DNA of 64,000 nucleotides from Campylobacter sp. (GCF_019423325.1 NZ_JAHZBQ010000002.1:248001-312000), one strand, 5' to 3'; shown: positions 34,242-43,515, counted from the stretch's first letter. The notes: generated by a model not told the origin, from the sequence alone. Program-made: numbers and translations.

Positions 34242-34826
34242 AAATTTTGACGATTTGAGAATCTGAAATGCTCTACTCGTAAAGCAAATCACCGCCTCTG
34301 GCGCGCACAGCGAGATAGTTTAAAATTTGCGGCTCGATACTACTTCGCTCTCGCAACAGCGAGCGCGATAAAATTTATGCCGAACGGGTGCAGGCGGCGC
34401 GCGCAGTAAATTTTATACCGCTTACTCGCGCACGTCGGCAGCCGGTCATCAAGATATGCGACGCAACACGCATATGTCATAAATCTTAAATTTTATTTGG
34501 TGGGATGAGAACAAAAACGCCACAGCAGCCCACATCATCCGCTAAACCGCGCGGACGGAAGCGAATATCTGCGGCGGCAGGATGTGCGTTCTAAATTTAA
34601 CCGCCTTGGTCGACGTAAAATCTAAATTTAAACCCGGCCTAGCGCTGATCTCGCAGTGAAAACACGCACAAATCGCAGCGTATCTCATGCTACTACTCAA
34701 TTTAGCGGCAAATTTAATAGCAAAATTTAAAGCGTGGCGCAATAAAATTTTAAAACAAAATTTCAAGTAGCTTTTTAAATGAAAAATTTAAAGCAGAATC
34801 TTGAATGCAGAATTTCAAATAAATTT
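34242..34826. other. 585-bp gap without a gene
   Basis: The stretch is broken by stops in all frames and is rich in AAATTT strings, especially 34600-34826. The only structure I see is the accC terminator at its right edge. Confidence 0.5.
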
Positions 34827-34860
34827 TAAAATTCCAAGAGTATCATCCCTTGGAATTTTA
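34827..34860 (-). terminator. intrinsic terminator of accBC
   Basis: Perfect 12-base arms (TAAAATTCCAAG at 34827-34838 and its complement at 34849-34860) enclose a ten-base loop, starting a few bases past the accC stop. AT-rich flanks extend the stem and give a T-rich tail on the minus strand. Confidence 0.75.
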
Positions 34861-34863
34861 AAT

Positions 34864-36201
34864 TTAATGCTTGGCTAGGTAATTTGTGTCGTAGTTATTA
34901 TCCACGAAATCGGGGTTATTCATCATCCTAAGATGAAAATCGCGCGTCGATTTTATACCGCCGATGATGAGCTCATCTAGCGCGACTTTCATCTTCGCAA
35001 TCGCACGCGCGCGGTCCTTGTCGTAAACGATGAGTTTGCCGATCATACTGTCGTAGTAAGGCGGCACCGAGTAGCCCTCATAGACGTGGCTATCCATACG
35101 CACGTTTCTGCCGCCAGGAGCGACGTATTTTGTGATTTTGCCCGGGTTTGGCATAAAACTTTTGGAGTCCTCGGCGGTAATGCGGCACTCAAGCGCATGC
35201 CCGCTAAATTTTATCTCGCTTTGAGGTAGCAGCTTCTCGCCCTGCGCGATGCGGATCATCCACTCGATCAGATCGAGCCCGCTTCGCATCTCGCTTACGG
35301 TGTGTTCGACCTGCAAGCGAGTATTCATCTCGATGAAATAGAATTTCTTGTCCTTGCTATCATATAAAAACTCAAACGTTCCAGCGCTTGCGTATCCGAT
35401 CGCCTTAGCGGCGCGAACCGCCGTTTCATGCAGGCTTTTTCGCGTCGGCTCATCCAAGATCACGGCTGGACTTTCTTCGATCAGCTTTTGGTGGCGGCGC
35501 TGCATTGAGCAGTCGCGCTCGCCGATATGCACGACGTGTCCATGCTCGTCGCCTAAGACCTGAACCTCGATGTGGCGCGGGTTTGTGATATATTTTTCCA
35601 TATACATCGTGCCGTCGCCGAATGCGCTCATCGCTTCGCTCTCTGCCGACCAAAAGAGCTTTTCGATATCCTCTTCGCGCTCGACCACGCGCATTCCGCG
35701 CCCACCGCCACCGGCTGCGGCTTTAATGATGACCGGATAGCCGATTTCGGCGGCTAGCTTGCGTGCCTCTTCGACGCTTGCGATCGCGCCGTCGCTGCCA
35801 GGCACTACAGGAATGCCCGCGCGCATCATCACTTGCTTAGCCTTGCTCTTATCGCTCATTAAAGTCATTGCCTCGACGCTCGGGCCGATAAATTTAATGC
35901 CGTGCTTAGCGCAAATTTCTACGAAATTTTGACTTTCGCTCAAAAAGCCGTATCCCGGAAATATCGCGTCAGCTTCGGTTAGCTCGCAGGCTGTGATGAT
36001 CGCGGGGATATTTAAGTAACTATCGCTACTGCGCGGTCCGCCTATACAGACCGACGCGTCGGCGTATTTCACGTAAAGCGCGTCCTGATCGGCGGTGGAG
36101 TGCACGACGATGGCTTGCTTGCCCATCTCTTGGATCGTGCGAAGCGCTCTAAGCGCTATCTCGCCGCGATTTGCGATTAGAATTTTCTTAAGCTCCCTCA
36201 T
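34864..36201 (-). CDS. accC: biotin carboxylase subunit of acetyl-CoA carboxylase
   Basis: This subunit carboxylates the biotin on AccB with bicarbonate and ATP for fatty-acid synthesis. The ATP-grasp motif IIKAAAGGGGRGMR, the catalytic FYFIEMNTRLQVEHTVSE segment and the N-terminal ILIANRGEIALRALR are all intact across 445 residues. Its start overlaps the accB stop. In gene order it lies with accB near dcd, as I recall for C. jejuni, but here an asparaginase gene intervenes. Confidence 0.95.
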   Translation of the reverse strand: MRELKKILIANRGEIALRALRTIQEMGKQAIVVHSTADQDALYVKYADASVCIGGPRSSDSYLNIPAIITACELTEADAIFPGYGFLSESQNFVEICAKHGIKFIGPSVEAMTLMSDKSKAKQVMMRAGIPVVPGSDGAIASVEEARKLAAEIGYPVIIKAAAGGGGRGMRVVEREEDIEKLFWSAESEAMSAFGDGTMYMEKYITNPRHIEVQVLGDEHGHVVHIGERDCSMQRRHQKLIEESPAVILDEPTRKSLHETAVRAAKAIGYASAGTFEFLYDSKDKKFYFIEMNTRLQVEHTVSEMRSGLDLIEWMIRIAQGEKLLPQSEIKFSGHALECRITAEDSKSFMPNPGKITKYVAPGGRNVRMDSHVYEGYSVPPYYDSMIGKLIVYDKDRARAIAKMKVALDELIIGGIKSTRDFHLRMMNNPDFVDNNYDTNYLAKH

Positions 36202-36656
36202 AGCTTCTCGACCTCAAACAGCGCCATAGCGTATTCGACGGGTTGTCCGTCTTCGACGAGAGCTTTTTTGATGCGGCAGTCGAATTCCGCTTCGATCTCG
36301 TTCATAATCTTCATCGCTTCGATGATACCGATCGTATCACCCTTATGCACGACCTGACCTACGCTTACGAACTCTGCCGCACCGGGGCTCGGCGCCTTAT
36401 AAAAAGTACCCACCATCGGGCTGTCGATCGTATCCATCGCGCCTTTTGAGGCGGGCTTATCGCCCACGAGCACATTTACCGCAGGCGCAGCAAGCTGCGG
36501 GGCAGGTGCCGGTGCGGCGAGCTGAGGCGTGCTCCCACCGCATGGGCCATATTTTTTTATCTCGATCTCAAAATCTTTATCTTTAATTTTTAGCTCGTTA
36601 ATGCCCTGCTTTTCGCCGAAAAAATCCATTAACTCTTTGATTTCTGCTTTTGTCAT
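36198..36656 (-). CDS. accB: biotin carboxyl carrier protein of acetyl-CoA carboxylase
   Basis: The 152-residue protein has an N-terminal dimer or interaction region, an Ala/Pro linker (TPQLAAPAPAPQLAAPA) and a C-terminal biotinyl domain with the acceptor lysine in IEAMKIMNEI. It carries the activated carboxyl group from AccC to the carboxyltransferase. AGGAGA precedes the ATG, and a TAAAAT-like -10 lies upstream. Coupled to accC by overlap. Confidence 0.95.
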   Translation of the reverse strand: MTKAEIKELMDFFGEKQGINELKIKDKDFEIEIKKYGPCGGSTPQLAAPAPAPQLAAPAVNVLVGDKPASKGAMDTIDSPMVGTFYKAPSPGAAEFVSVGQVVHKGDTIGIIEAMKIMNEIEAEFDCRIKKALVEDGQPVEYAMALFEVEKL

Positions 36657-37040
36657 AAATTTCTCCTGAAAAAATTTGCGAAATTTTAGCTAAATTTTTA
36701 TAATTGTTTCTTTAAATGGATTTTTGCGGGACTTTTAAGAAGTGCAAAGCGAAATTTACGACAGAATTTGCGGACTGATTTTAAGGATTTATAGGCTGCG
36801 ATTTGCCTCGTTCATTTTAAGCTCGAACTTCGCAAGCGAGACACGGAATTTTGCCGCAAGAGCGCAGGATGATTTTAAATCCTTTAAAAATTTAACGCTT
36901 AATTTTACGACCGAAATTCTATGCCCAAGCTCAGAGCGCGAAAATTCCGCACTTTGCTTTAAAATTCCACCTTCGGGCTCGTATCAAAATCCTGCGCCTT
37001 GCTTTTCTTTAAAATTTTATACCGAAATTTTATTTTAAAG
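36657..37040. other. gap between accB and the asparaginase gene
   Basis: It contains the accB promoter at the left edge and AT-rich filler with repeated GAAATTTTA / AAAATTCC strings. A plus-strand frame of 98 codons at 36742-37038 looks like chance translation of these strings (see rejected items). Confidence 0.45.
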
Positions 37041-37069
37041 CCTCGCGCCGAAATTATATCCGCGCGAGG
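37041..37069 (-). terminator. hairpin downstream of the asparaginase gene
   Basis: Eight-base perfect arms CCTCGCGC (37041-37048) and GCGCGAGG (37062-37069) lie nine bases after the stop and are followed on the minus strand by CTTTAAAAT, a moderate T-tail. Confidence 0.65.
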
Positions 37070-37077
37070 TTTCTGCG

Positions 37078-38127
37078 TTAATGTGTCGCAAAAAAGCTCT
37101 GAATTTTCGCTTTATCGCTCGTTTTGCTAAGAGCCAGCATCAGCAGCACGCGCGCCTTTTGTGGATTTAAATTATCTGCGGTTAAAAAGCCTAGCTTTGC
37201 GTCGTCCACCTCCGAGCTAACGCTAGTGCTGCCGCTGCCTGTACGGCTTGAGCGCACAACGACCACGCCCGCTTCGCTAGCTTTTGCGAGCGCGGCCTGC
37301 AAATCCGGATATAAATTTCCATTGCCTACGCCCGCTACAATAATGCCCTTAGCGCCCTTTTGCACCGCTGCATCGACCAAATCGCCGCTATCTTGCGCGT
37401 GTCCATAGATGATATCGACGCGCGGCAAGGCCTTGATATCCTTGATATTAAATTCGCTTGCAACGGTGTGTTTGCGAAGCGGCGCCATATAGAAATTTAT
37501 GACGCCATAATTTACGGTGCCGATTTTGCCGGAATTCGGCGAGGCAAAAGCCGCAACGTTAGTAGTATTTGTTTTCGTAACCTCGCGCGCGGCGTGGATC
37601 TCGTCGTTCATTACTACAAGAGCACCCTTTTCGCGAGCGTTTTTATCTGCCGCGACGGCAACGGCGTTGTATAGATTAAGCGGTCCATCCGCGCTCATCG
37701 AGTCTGCGTTTCGCATCGCGCCCACCAAAACTATCGGTTTTTTAGATTTTACTACCAAGCTTAAAAAATACGCCGTCTCCTCCATCGTATCGGTTCCATG
37801 CATGATGACGACGCCGTCGACGTCGTTTTTAGTAAGCAGCTCGCTTACGCGGTTTGCGAGCTTGAACCAAATTTCATCGTTCATCTCCTGCGAGCCGATA
37901 TTTGAAATTTGCTCGCCCTTGATCGTAGCGATATCGTTTATCTGAGGCACCGCCGCCAAAAGCTCGTCCACGCTCTTCGTCCCCGACGTATAATCGCCGC
38001 TAAGAGCGCTCGCTCCGCTTCCTGCGATCGTGCCGCCGGTAGCTAAAATATAAATATTTGGCTTCGCAGCAGCCAAAGATGACGCGATAAAAAACGTAAT
38101 AAACGCAAATTTCCTGAGTAGTCCCAT
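37078..38127 (-). CDS. ansB: type II (periplasmic) L-asparaginase
   Basis: This enzyme converts L-asparagine (and often glutamine) to aspartate and ammonia. An N-terminal signal peptide (FAFITFFIASSLAAA) predicts export. Both active-site motifs are present: YILATGGTIAG with the nucleophile Thr, and VIMHGTDTMEET with the second Thr/Asp/Lys relay. At 349 residues it is normal. The aspartate product feeds fumarate respiration, in keeping with the PepE/DcuC operon. It is monocistronic with a terminator and divergent from dcd. AAGGAG precedes the ATG. Confidence 0.92.
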   Translation of the reverse strand: MGLLRKFAFITFFIASSLAAAKPNIYILATGGTIAGSGASALSGDYTSGTKSVDELLAAVPQINDIATIKGEQISNIGSQEMNDEIWFKLANRVSELLTKNDVDGVVIMHGTDTMEETAYFLSLVVKSKKPIVLVGAMRNADSMSADGPLNLYNAVAVAADKNAREKGALVVMNDEIHAAREVTKTNTTNVAAFASPNSGKIGTVNYGVINFYMAPLRKHTVASEFNIKDIKALPRVDIIYGHAQDSGDLVDAAVQKGAKGIIVAGVGNGNLYPDLQAALAKASEAGVVVVRSSRTGSGSTSVSSEVDDAKLGFLTADNLNPQKARVLLMLALSKTSDKAKIQSFFATH

Positions 38128-38210
38128 AGTTGCTCCTTAAAAAGTGATAAAATTTTTATAATTTAAGCAAAATTCTAGCATAAAATTTTTATTATATTTT
38201 ATTTTGCTGC

Positions 38211-38216
38211 TATAAT
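38211..38216 (+). promoter_or_regulatory. extended -10 box TGCTATAAT of dcd
   Basis: TGCTATAAT lies 34 bases before the dcd ATG behind a T-rich stretch, and AAGGAA is the ribosome site. Confidence 0.6.
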
Positions 38217-38250
38217 GCGCGAAAAATTTTGATTATTTTAAGGAAATTTT

Positions 38251-38814
38251 ATGGGACTGAAAAGCGATAAATGGATCAGACAGATGTCGCAGCAGCACGA
38301 TATGATAGCGCCTTTTTGCGAGGAAAATATCGGTCGCGGCGTCGTTAGCTACGGACTTTCCAGCTACGGATACGACATACGCGTAGCGCGCGAATTTAAA
38401 ATTTTTACAAATGTCGGTGGAACGGTCGTCGATCCTAAAAATTTCGACGCAAAAAACGTCGTGGATTTTGAGGGCGACGTCTGCATCGTGCCGCCAAATT
38501 CCTTCGCGCTAGCGCGCACCATCGAATACTTCAAAATGCCGCGCGATGTGCTTGCGATCTGCCTCGGTAAAAGCACCTACGCGCGCTGCGGCATCATCGT
38601 AAACGTAACGCCATTTGAGCCCGGTTTTGAGGGACATATCACGATTGAAATCTCCAACACCACGCCGCTGCCTGCAAAAATTTACGCGAACGAAGGCATC
38701 GCGCAGGTTTTGTTTCTGCAAGGAGATGAGCCGTGTGAGGTGAGCTACTGCGATAAAAAGGGCAAATACCAAAGCCAAAAAGGCATCACGCTGCCTAGAA
38801 TTCTAAAGGATTAA
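38251..38814 (+). CDS. dcd: dCTP deaminase
   Basis: This enzyme deaminates dCTP to dUTP, the main dTMP source in many Gram-negatives. The trimer/active-site signature GKSTYARCGIIVNVTPFEPGF, with its catalytic Glu further on in HITIEISN, is intact over 187 residues. It is the first gene of a four-gene run: topA starts three bases after its stop, then come the phosphoesterase and antiporter genes with overlapping ends. Confidence 0.94.
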   Translation: MGLKSDKWIRQMSQQHDMIAPFCEENIGRGVVSYGLSSYGYDIRVAREFKIFTNVGGTVVDPKNFDAKNVVDFEGDVCIVPPNSFALARTIEYFKMPRDVLAICLGKSTYARCGIIVNVTPFEPGFEGHITIEISNTTPLPAKIYANEGIAQVLFLQGDEPCEVSYCDKKGKYQSQKGITLPRILKD

Positions 38815-38817
38815 ACA

Positions 38818-41049
38818 ATGAAAAATTTAATCATCGTAGAATCCCCCGCAAAAGCCAAAACGATTAAAAAATTCTTAGGCGATGACTACGACGTCGTCGC
38901 TTCAAAAGGACATATCCGCGATCTGCCGCAGAAAAAATTCGGCATTAAAATCAAAGATAAAAGCTTCGAGCCCGAATACGAAATCAGCGCCGATCACGAT
39001 CAGATCGTAAAGCAGATAAAGACGCTGACTAAAAAGGCGGATCAAATTTATCTCGCTACGGACGAGGATCGCGAGGGCGAGGCGATCGCCTATCATATCG
39101 CAGCTTCGATCGGCAAGCAGGCGGAGGATCTGCCGCGCATCGTATTTCACGAGATCACCAAAAGCGCGATCTCAAACGCGCTAAGCTCGCCGCGCAAGCT
39201 CAATATCGCAAGCGTAAACGCCCAACAAGCGCGCCGCCTGCTCGATCGCATCGTGGGCTACAAGCTAAGTCCGCTTTTAAATTTAAAGATCCAGCGCGGC
39301 TTGAGTGCAGGTCGCGTCCAAAGCGCCGCGCTTAAAATCGTCGTCGATCGCGAGCGCGAAATTTTAAATTTTAAACCGGTAGAATTTCACAGCATCGACG
39401 CGGTTTTTAAAAAGGACTTGGAAGCCGAGTTCGTAGAATTTCGCGGTAAAAAGATGGAAAAGCTCTCGGTCAAAAACGCGGCGCAGGCTAGCGAGATCGT
39501 CCTGACGCTGCAAAAAGACAGATTTAGCGTAGAGAGTATCGAGAGCAAATCGCGCAAAACAAACCCCTACCCACCGTTTATGACCTCGACGCTGCAGCAG
39601 GCGGCGAGCACGGCTCTGGGCTTTAATCCGCGAAAGACGATGAGCCTCGCGCAGAGCCTTTACGAGGGGGTTAATACCAAAAACGGCGGCGCGATTACCT
39701 ACATGCGAACCGACTCGCTAAATATCGCTAAAGAAGCGATCGCGGCGGCTCGCGAGCTCATAGAGGAGCACTTCGGCGAAAAATATCTGCCCAAAAGCGC
39801 GAATTTATACGCCACCAAGAGCAAAGGCGCACAGGAGGCGCACGAAGCGATACGACCCACCGATCTAAAGTTTACCCCCGAGCTCGCGCAAAAAATCCTG
39901 CCTCGCGACGAATACCGCCTCTACGCGCTCATCTACAACCGCTTCATAGCCTCGCAGATGAGCCCTAGCGTCTCGCAGATCCAAACGATCATCGTGCGCG
40001 GCGAAGAGGGCGCGTTTAAGATCAGCGGACGTAAAGTGGAATTTGACGGATTTTACAAGGCTTACGGCGATCTGGATAAGGATAAAATTTTACCGAACTT
40101 CGATACCGGCGACGCGATGAGCCTGCAAAGCCTAAGCTCGCAACAGCACTTCACCGAGCCGCCGGCGCGCTATTCGGAAGCAAGCCTCATCAAAAAGCTC
40201 GAAAGCCTCGGCATCGGCAGGCCCTCGACCTATGCGCCTACCGTCTCGCTGCTTACGGCGCGCAACTACGTAAATATCGAGCAAAAGCACCTGGTGCCGA
40301 GCGAGATCGCCTTCAAGATCACCGAGATGCTGGAGCAAAATTTTAAAAACATCGTCGATAGCGAGTTTACCTCCAAAATGGAGGAAAAACTCGACGACAT
40401 CGCCGAAAACAAAGCGGACTGGCAGCAAATTTTAGCGGATTTTTACTACCCTTTTATGGACGAGATCGCCAAAGGAAAAACCTCGATCGCAAGCCAAAAG
40501 CTAGCCGAAAAGATCGGCGAAGCATGCCCGAACTGCGGCGGCGAGCTACTTAAGAGGCAGGGCAGATTCGGCGAGTTCATCGCTTGCTCGAACTATCCGA
40601 AGTGCAAATACTCCCGCAACGCGGACGCTAGCGCCGAAGGGGCGAGCGAGGAAAAGGCGGCGCCCGAAGTGCTAGATGAGAAATGCCCGCAGTGCGGTAA
40701 AAATTTGATCAAGCGCAGGGGCAGATACGGCGAGTTTATCGCTTGCGAGGGCTATCCGAAGTGCAAATACTCGCGCAAAATCGAGGGCGCAGCAAAGGAG
40801 AAAAAGCCGCTCGTCTCCACGGGCGTTAAGTGCCCGAGCTGCGGCACGGGCGAGATCGTAGAGCGCTTCTCCAGACGCGGCAAATTTTACGGCTGCACAA
40901 ACTACCCAAAATGCGGCTTTGTGAGCAACTACGCGCCGATTGCGCGCGCATGCCCGCAGTGCGGCAACTCATACATGCTCCGCAAAGAGCTGAAAAAAGG
41001 CAACTTCGCCGAGTGCCCACAGTGCAAGCTTAAAGAAGAGATCGATTGA
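38818..41049 (+). CDS. topA: DNA topoisomerase I
   Basis: This type IA topoisomerase relaxes negative supercoils. The TOPRIM domain is at the N-terminus (IVESPAKAKTIKKFLG; ATDEDREGEAIAYH). The active-site Tyr is in ITYMRTDSLN (near residue 297), and the PPARYSEASLIKKLESLGIGRPSTYA region is conserved. The C-terminus carries four Cys4 zinc ribbons starting CPNCGGELL, CPQCGKNLI, CPSCGTGEI and CPQCGNSY. At 743 residues it is normal for the group. Its stop overlaps the TTG start of the phosphoesterase. Confidence 0.95.
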   Translation: MKNLIIVESPAKAKTIKKFLGDDYDVVASKGHIRDLPQKKFGIKIKDKSFEPEYEISADHDQIVKQIKTLTKKADQIYLATDEDREGEAIAYHIAASIGKQAEDLPRIVFHEITKSAISNALSSPRKLNIASVNAQQARRLLDRIVGYKLSPLLNLKIQRGLSAGRVQSAALKIVVDREREILNFKPVEFHSIDAVFKKDLEAEFVEFRGKKMEKLSVKNAAQASEIVLTLQKDRFSVESIESKSRKTNPYPPFMTSTLQQAASTALGFNPRKTMSLAQSLYEGVNTKNGGAITYMRTDSLNIAKEAIAAARELIEEHFGEKYLPKSANLYATKSKGAQEAHEAIRPTDLKFTPELAQKILPRDEYRLYALIYNRFIASQMSPSVSQIQTIIVRGEEGAFKISGRKVEFDGFYKAYGDLDKDKILPNFDTGDAMSLQSLSSQQHFTEPPARYSEASLIKKLESLGIGRPSTYAPTVSLLTARNYVNIEQKHLVPSEIAFKITEMLEQNFKNIVDSEFTSKMEEKLDDIAENKADWQQILADFYYPFMDEIAKGKTSIASQKLAEKIGEACPNCGGELLKRQGRFGEFIACSNYPKCKYSRNADASAEGASEEKAAPEVLDEKCPQCGKNLIKRRGRYGEFIACEGYPKCKYSRKIEGAAKEKKPLVSTGVKCPSCGTGEIVERFSRRGKFYGCTNYPKCGFVSNYAPIARACPQCGNSYMLRKELKKGNFAECPQCKLKEEID

Positions 41050-42254
41050 TAATAGGCGTCATCTCGGACTCACATCGCGAAACGGAGGTCGCTGCAAGCG
41101 CCATAGAGTGGCTGCTCGCGCGCGGAGCGGATCTGCTCGTGCATGCAGAGGGCATCGTCGCAAGCGAGACGCTGCGGCTTTTGCGGCAAAGCGGCAAGCC
41201 CTACTTCGCGGTTTTAGGGAACAACGACGAGGCGCTTGCTGAGTTTAAAAATGAGTTCAACCTGTACGATGAGCCCTTTTGCACGGAGTTTGCCGGGCTG
41301 CGACTAAAAATAATGCACCATCCGTTTTATCTATTTGACGAGGAGCCCGCGGCGCAAAATGAAGCAGACGAGTTAAATTTAAACGCGGATTTAGGCACGG
41401 GTGCGGATCGCGCGGCAAATTTTCGCAAGGAATTCGGCGCAGACCTAGTCAAAAATTTGGACTTTAGCGATGAAGTAAGCCGCGACACGAATTTAGGCTC
41501 AAACTGCAGAGCAGATCGCGCGGAAATTTTAATCTCAAATTCTAAAACGGCGGCTTGCTCGGCAAATTTAGACGCAAATTTTAATGCTGCGGACGTTGAT
41601 GAAATTTTAAACGGCGCGCGCGGTGCAGACGAAAATTTCAAAAACGCGCATAACACGAGCGCGAATTTCAAAAGCAGGCAATCCGTAAGTCTAAATGTGA
41701 GCTTGGGCTTGAATGCGGGCGCGGATGTGAACTCAAACGCAAATTTAGACTTAAGTCTGGACGCAAACTCAGCCTCGAGCTCGAACGCAAATTTAAACTC
41801 AAATGTAAGCGCGAATTTAGCCGCTAATACGAGTCCAGATATAAGCTCTAAAGCAAGCTCGGGTGCGGATCGCGCAGTAAATTTAACGGCGAGTTTAAGC
41901 GCGAATTTATCCACACCAAACTCATGCGTAAATTTAGCCGCGCTGAGCTTGGGCTCAAATTTGACCGCGAATTCTTACCCCAATGCAGGCGGTGAAAGTA
42001 AAAATCGGAGCCCGTGCGGATGTGGCGCGGATAAAATTTCAACTATCAAAATTTATGGCCACACCCACTATTTCGCCGCGGCGGTGGATAAAAACGGCGC
42101 GCTCGTGCTAAATCCGGGCGAGATTTGCGGGCGTAAAAAGCGACTTTTCGAGTTTGCTTACGTCGTAACGCAAGGCGGGAAATTCCGCGTATTTCGCGTC
42201 TGTGCCGCACCCGAGAAAGCCCTAAAATGGCGCGAATGCGAGATAAAACTATGA
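41046..42254 (+). CDS. YfcE/MJ0936-type metallophosphoesterase with a giant low-complexity insert
   Basis: Residues 1-97 and about 331-402 together make an ordinary small phosphodiesterase of this family: SDSH (8-10), LGNND (57-61), MHHPF (90-94) and YGHTHYF (337-343) supply the metal ligands. Between MHHPF and YGHTH sits an insert of about 230 residues (98-330) made almost only of Asn, Ala, Ser, Leu and Asp, with repeated S-N-A-N-L, S-A-N-L and D-A-N-x units. The usual HxGD motif is replaced by HAEG (33-36), so one bridging Asp seems missing. The TTG start overlaps the topA stop, and the end overlaps the antiporter start (ATGA). Activity is uncertain. Confidence 0.75.
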   Translation: MIIGVISDSHRETEVAASAIEWLLARGADLLVHAEGIVASETLRLLRQSGKPYFAVLGNNDEALAEFKNEFNLYDEPFCTEFAGLRLKIMHHPFYLFDEEPAAQNEADELNLNADLGTGADRAANFRKEFGADLVKNLDFSDEVSRDTNLGSNCRADRAEILISNSKTAACSANLDANFNAADVDEILNGARGADENFKNAHNTSANFKSRQSVSLNVSLGLNAGADVNSNANLDLSLDANSASSSNANLNSNVSANLAANTSPDISSKASSGADRAVNLTASLSANLSTPNSCVNLAALSLGSNLTANSYPNAGGESKNRSPCGCGADKISTIKIYGHTHYFAAAVDKNGALVLNPGEICGRKKRLFEFAYVVTQGGKFRVFRVCAAPEKALKWRECEIKL

Positions 42255-43390
42255 ATGAAATTTACGTCCTAATCGCGCTATCGTTTTTGATCTTTGCTTC
42301 GCCCTTTTTGGCTAGCCTAGCTAGAATTCCGCTCTCGCCTATGGAGATCATGCTTGGCATCATAGCCGCAAATTTAGGGCTTTTGCCGCCAAGCGCGACC
42401 TTCGATCTAGCCGCTCAGATCGGCTTTTGCTACCTTATGTTTTTGGCGGGCTGCGAGGTGGATTTCCGCGCGCTGCTTGCGATGCCGCGCAAAATTTTGC
42501 GGCTAATCCTAATCTTTTTGGCGCTACTTTATATCCTAAGCGCGCTTGCGGTTTGGGTGTTTGAACTGCCGCAGATGCTTATCATCGCCGCACCTCTGAT
42601 GAGCGTCGGGCTGCTTTCGGCGCTGTATAAGGAATACGGCAAGGATCAAGCGTGGCTCAATCTCGCGATGCCCGCGGGCGTGATCGGCGAGCTCATCAGC
42701 ATCGCCGCCCTCACAGTGGGCGGCATCTACCTTAAAAACGGCTTCGGCGTGGAGATGGCGCTTCATATCGGCGCGCTTTTGGGCTTTTCCGTGGCAGCCT
42801 TGGCGGTTTTTAAAGGGCTTGAAATTTTATTTTGGTGGTTCCCCGCGCTAAAAACGGTCATCATGCCCAAATACGACAAAAACGAAAAGGACGTGCGATT
42901 TGCGATGGCGCTGTTTTGCCTCATCTGCGCCGGAGTGATGCTTTTGGGGCTTGAGGTCGTCATCGGCGCCTTCATCGCAGGCACCTTTCTGCCGACCTTT
43001 TTCTCTCACAAGGACGACCTCATCGAGAAACTATCGTCGTTCGGCTTTGGCTTTTTGGTGCCGATATTTTTCATACACACCGGAGCCGTGATCAAGCTAG
43101 AAGCGCTCCTTATGCCCGGAGTGATGAGCTTTGCCGTAAGCCTAGCGGCGCTGATGTTTGGCATCAGGCTGCTTGCGAGCGCTACGTTTTTAAGCACTCT
43201 GGGGCGCAAAGGCGCGGTGCTTTTCGCGCTATCGCTATCTATGCCGTTAACCCTCGTCATCGCCACGGCGACGCTTTTTTACTCCACCGCCGCGATCTCG
43301 CAAGAGATATACTTCGCGATGATCATCGCCTCGCTAATAGAGGCGCTTGCGTCGATGATTTTGATAAATTTTATTTACAAGAAATTTTAG
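42251..43390 (+). CDS. cation:proton antiporter, CPA2 (Kef-type) membrane domain
   Basis: The protein is about 379 residues with roughly twelve membrane helices. IPLSPMEIMLGIIAANLGLLPPSA, QIGFCYLMFLAGCEVDF and LEVVIGAFIAGTFLP match the Kef/NhaP-like sodium/hydrogen exchanger fold. No C-terminal TrkA-N (RCK) domain follows. The ion is unknown (Na+ or K+ against H+). I start at the ATG at 42251, which overlaps the phosphoesterase stop, rather than the upstream ATG at 42227 inside that gene. It is the last gene of the dcd-topA run. Confidence 0.82.
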   Translation: MNEIYVLIALSFLIFASPFLASLARIPLSPMEIMLGIIAANLGLLPPSATFDLAAQIGFCYLMFLAGCEVDFRALLAMPRKILRLILIFLALLYILSALAVWVFELPQMLIIAAPLMSVGLLSALYKEYGKDQAWLNLAMPAGVIGELISIAALTVGGIYLKNGFGVEMALHIGALLGFSVAALAVFKGLEILFWWFPALKTVIMPKYDKNEKDVRFAMALFCLICAGVMLLGLEVVIGAFIAGTFLPTFFSHKDDLIEKLSSFGFGFLVPIFFIHTGAVIKLEALLMPGVMSFAVSLAALMFGIRLLASATFLSTLGRKGAVLFALSLSMPLTLVIATATLFYSTAAISQEIYFAMIIASLIEALASMILINFIYKKF

Positions 43391-43426
43391 GACGGGGTTT
43401 TAAAATTTTGGAATTATAGGATTTTG

Positions 43427-43448
43427 GAATTTTAAAATTTTAAAATTC
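43427..43448. repeat. 22-bp perfect AT palindrome in a cluster of GGAATTTTAAAATTTT strings
   Basis: GAATTTTAAAATTTTAAAAT and the following TC form a perfect palindrome within about 90 bp of near-repeats after the antiporter gene. It could act as a weak terminator or simply be the densest example of the AT string that fills gaps here. Confidence 0.6.
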
Positions 43449-43515
43449 TGCGAAATTCTAGAATTTTATAAAATTTGGTTTTATGCAGGATTAAGATGGA
43501 GTTAAATTTAAAGCT

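Noticed and set aside
34542..34766. 74-codon minus-strand frame near accC
   Set aside because: No start signal, random composition, ends inside AAATTT filler.
36742..37038. Plus-strand frame of 98 codons between accB and ansB
   Set aside because: It has no ribosome site, and its residues (NFTTEIL, LKFYTEIL, FKIPP) are what GAAATTTTA / AAAATTCC strings spell by chance. Its composition is unlike neighbouring genes.
41327..41914. 195-codon minus-strand frame opposite the phosphoesterase insert
   Set aside because: It is the antisense image of the repeated GCAAATTTA units (KFAFEFA-type repeats), not an independent gene.
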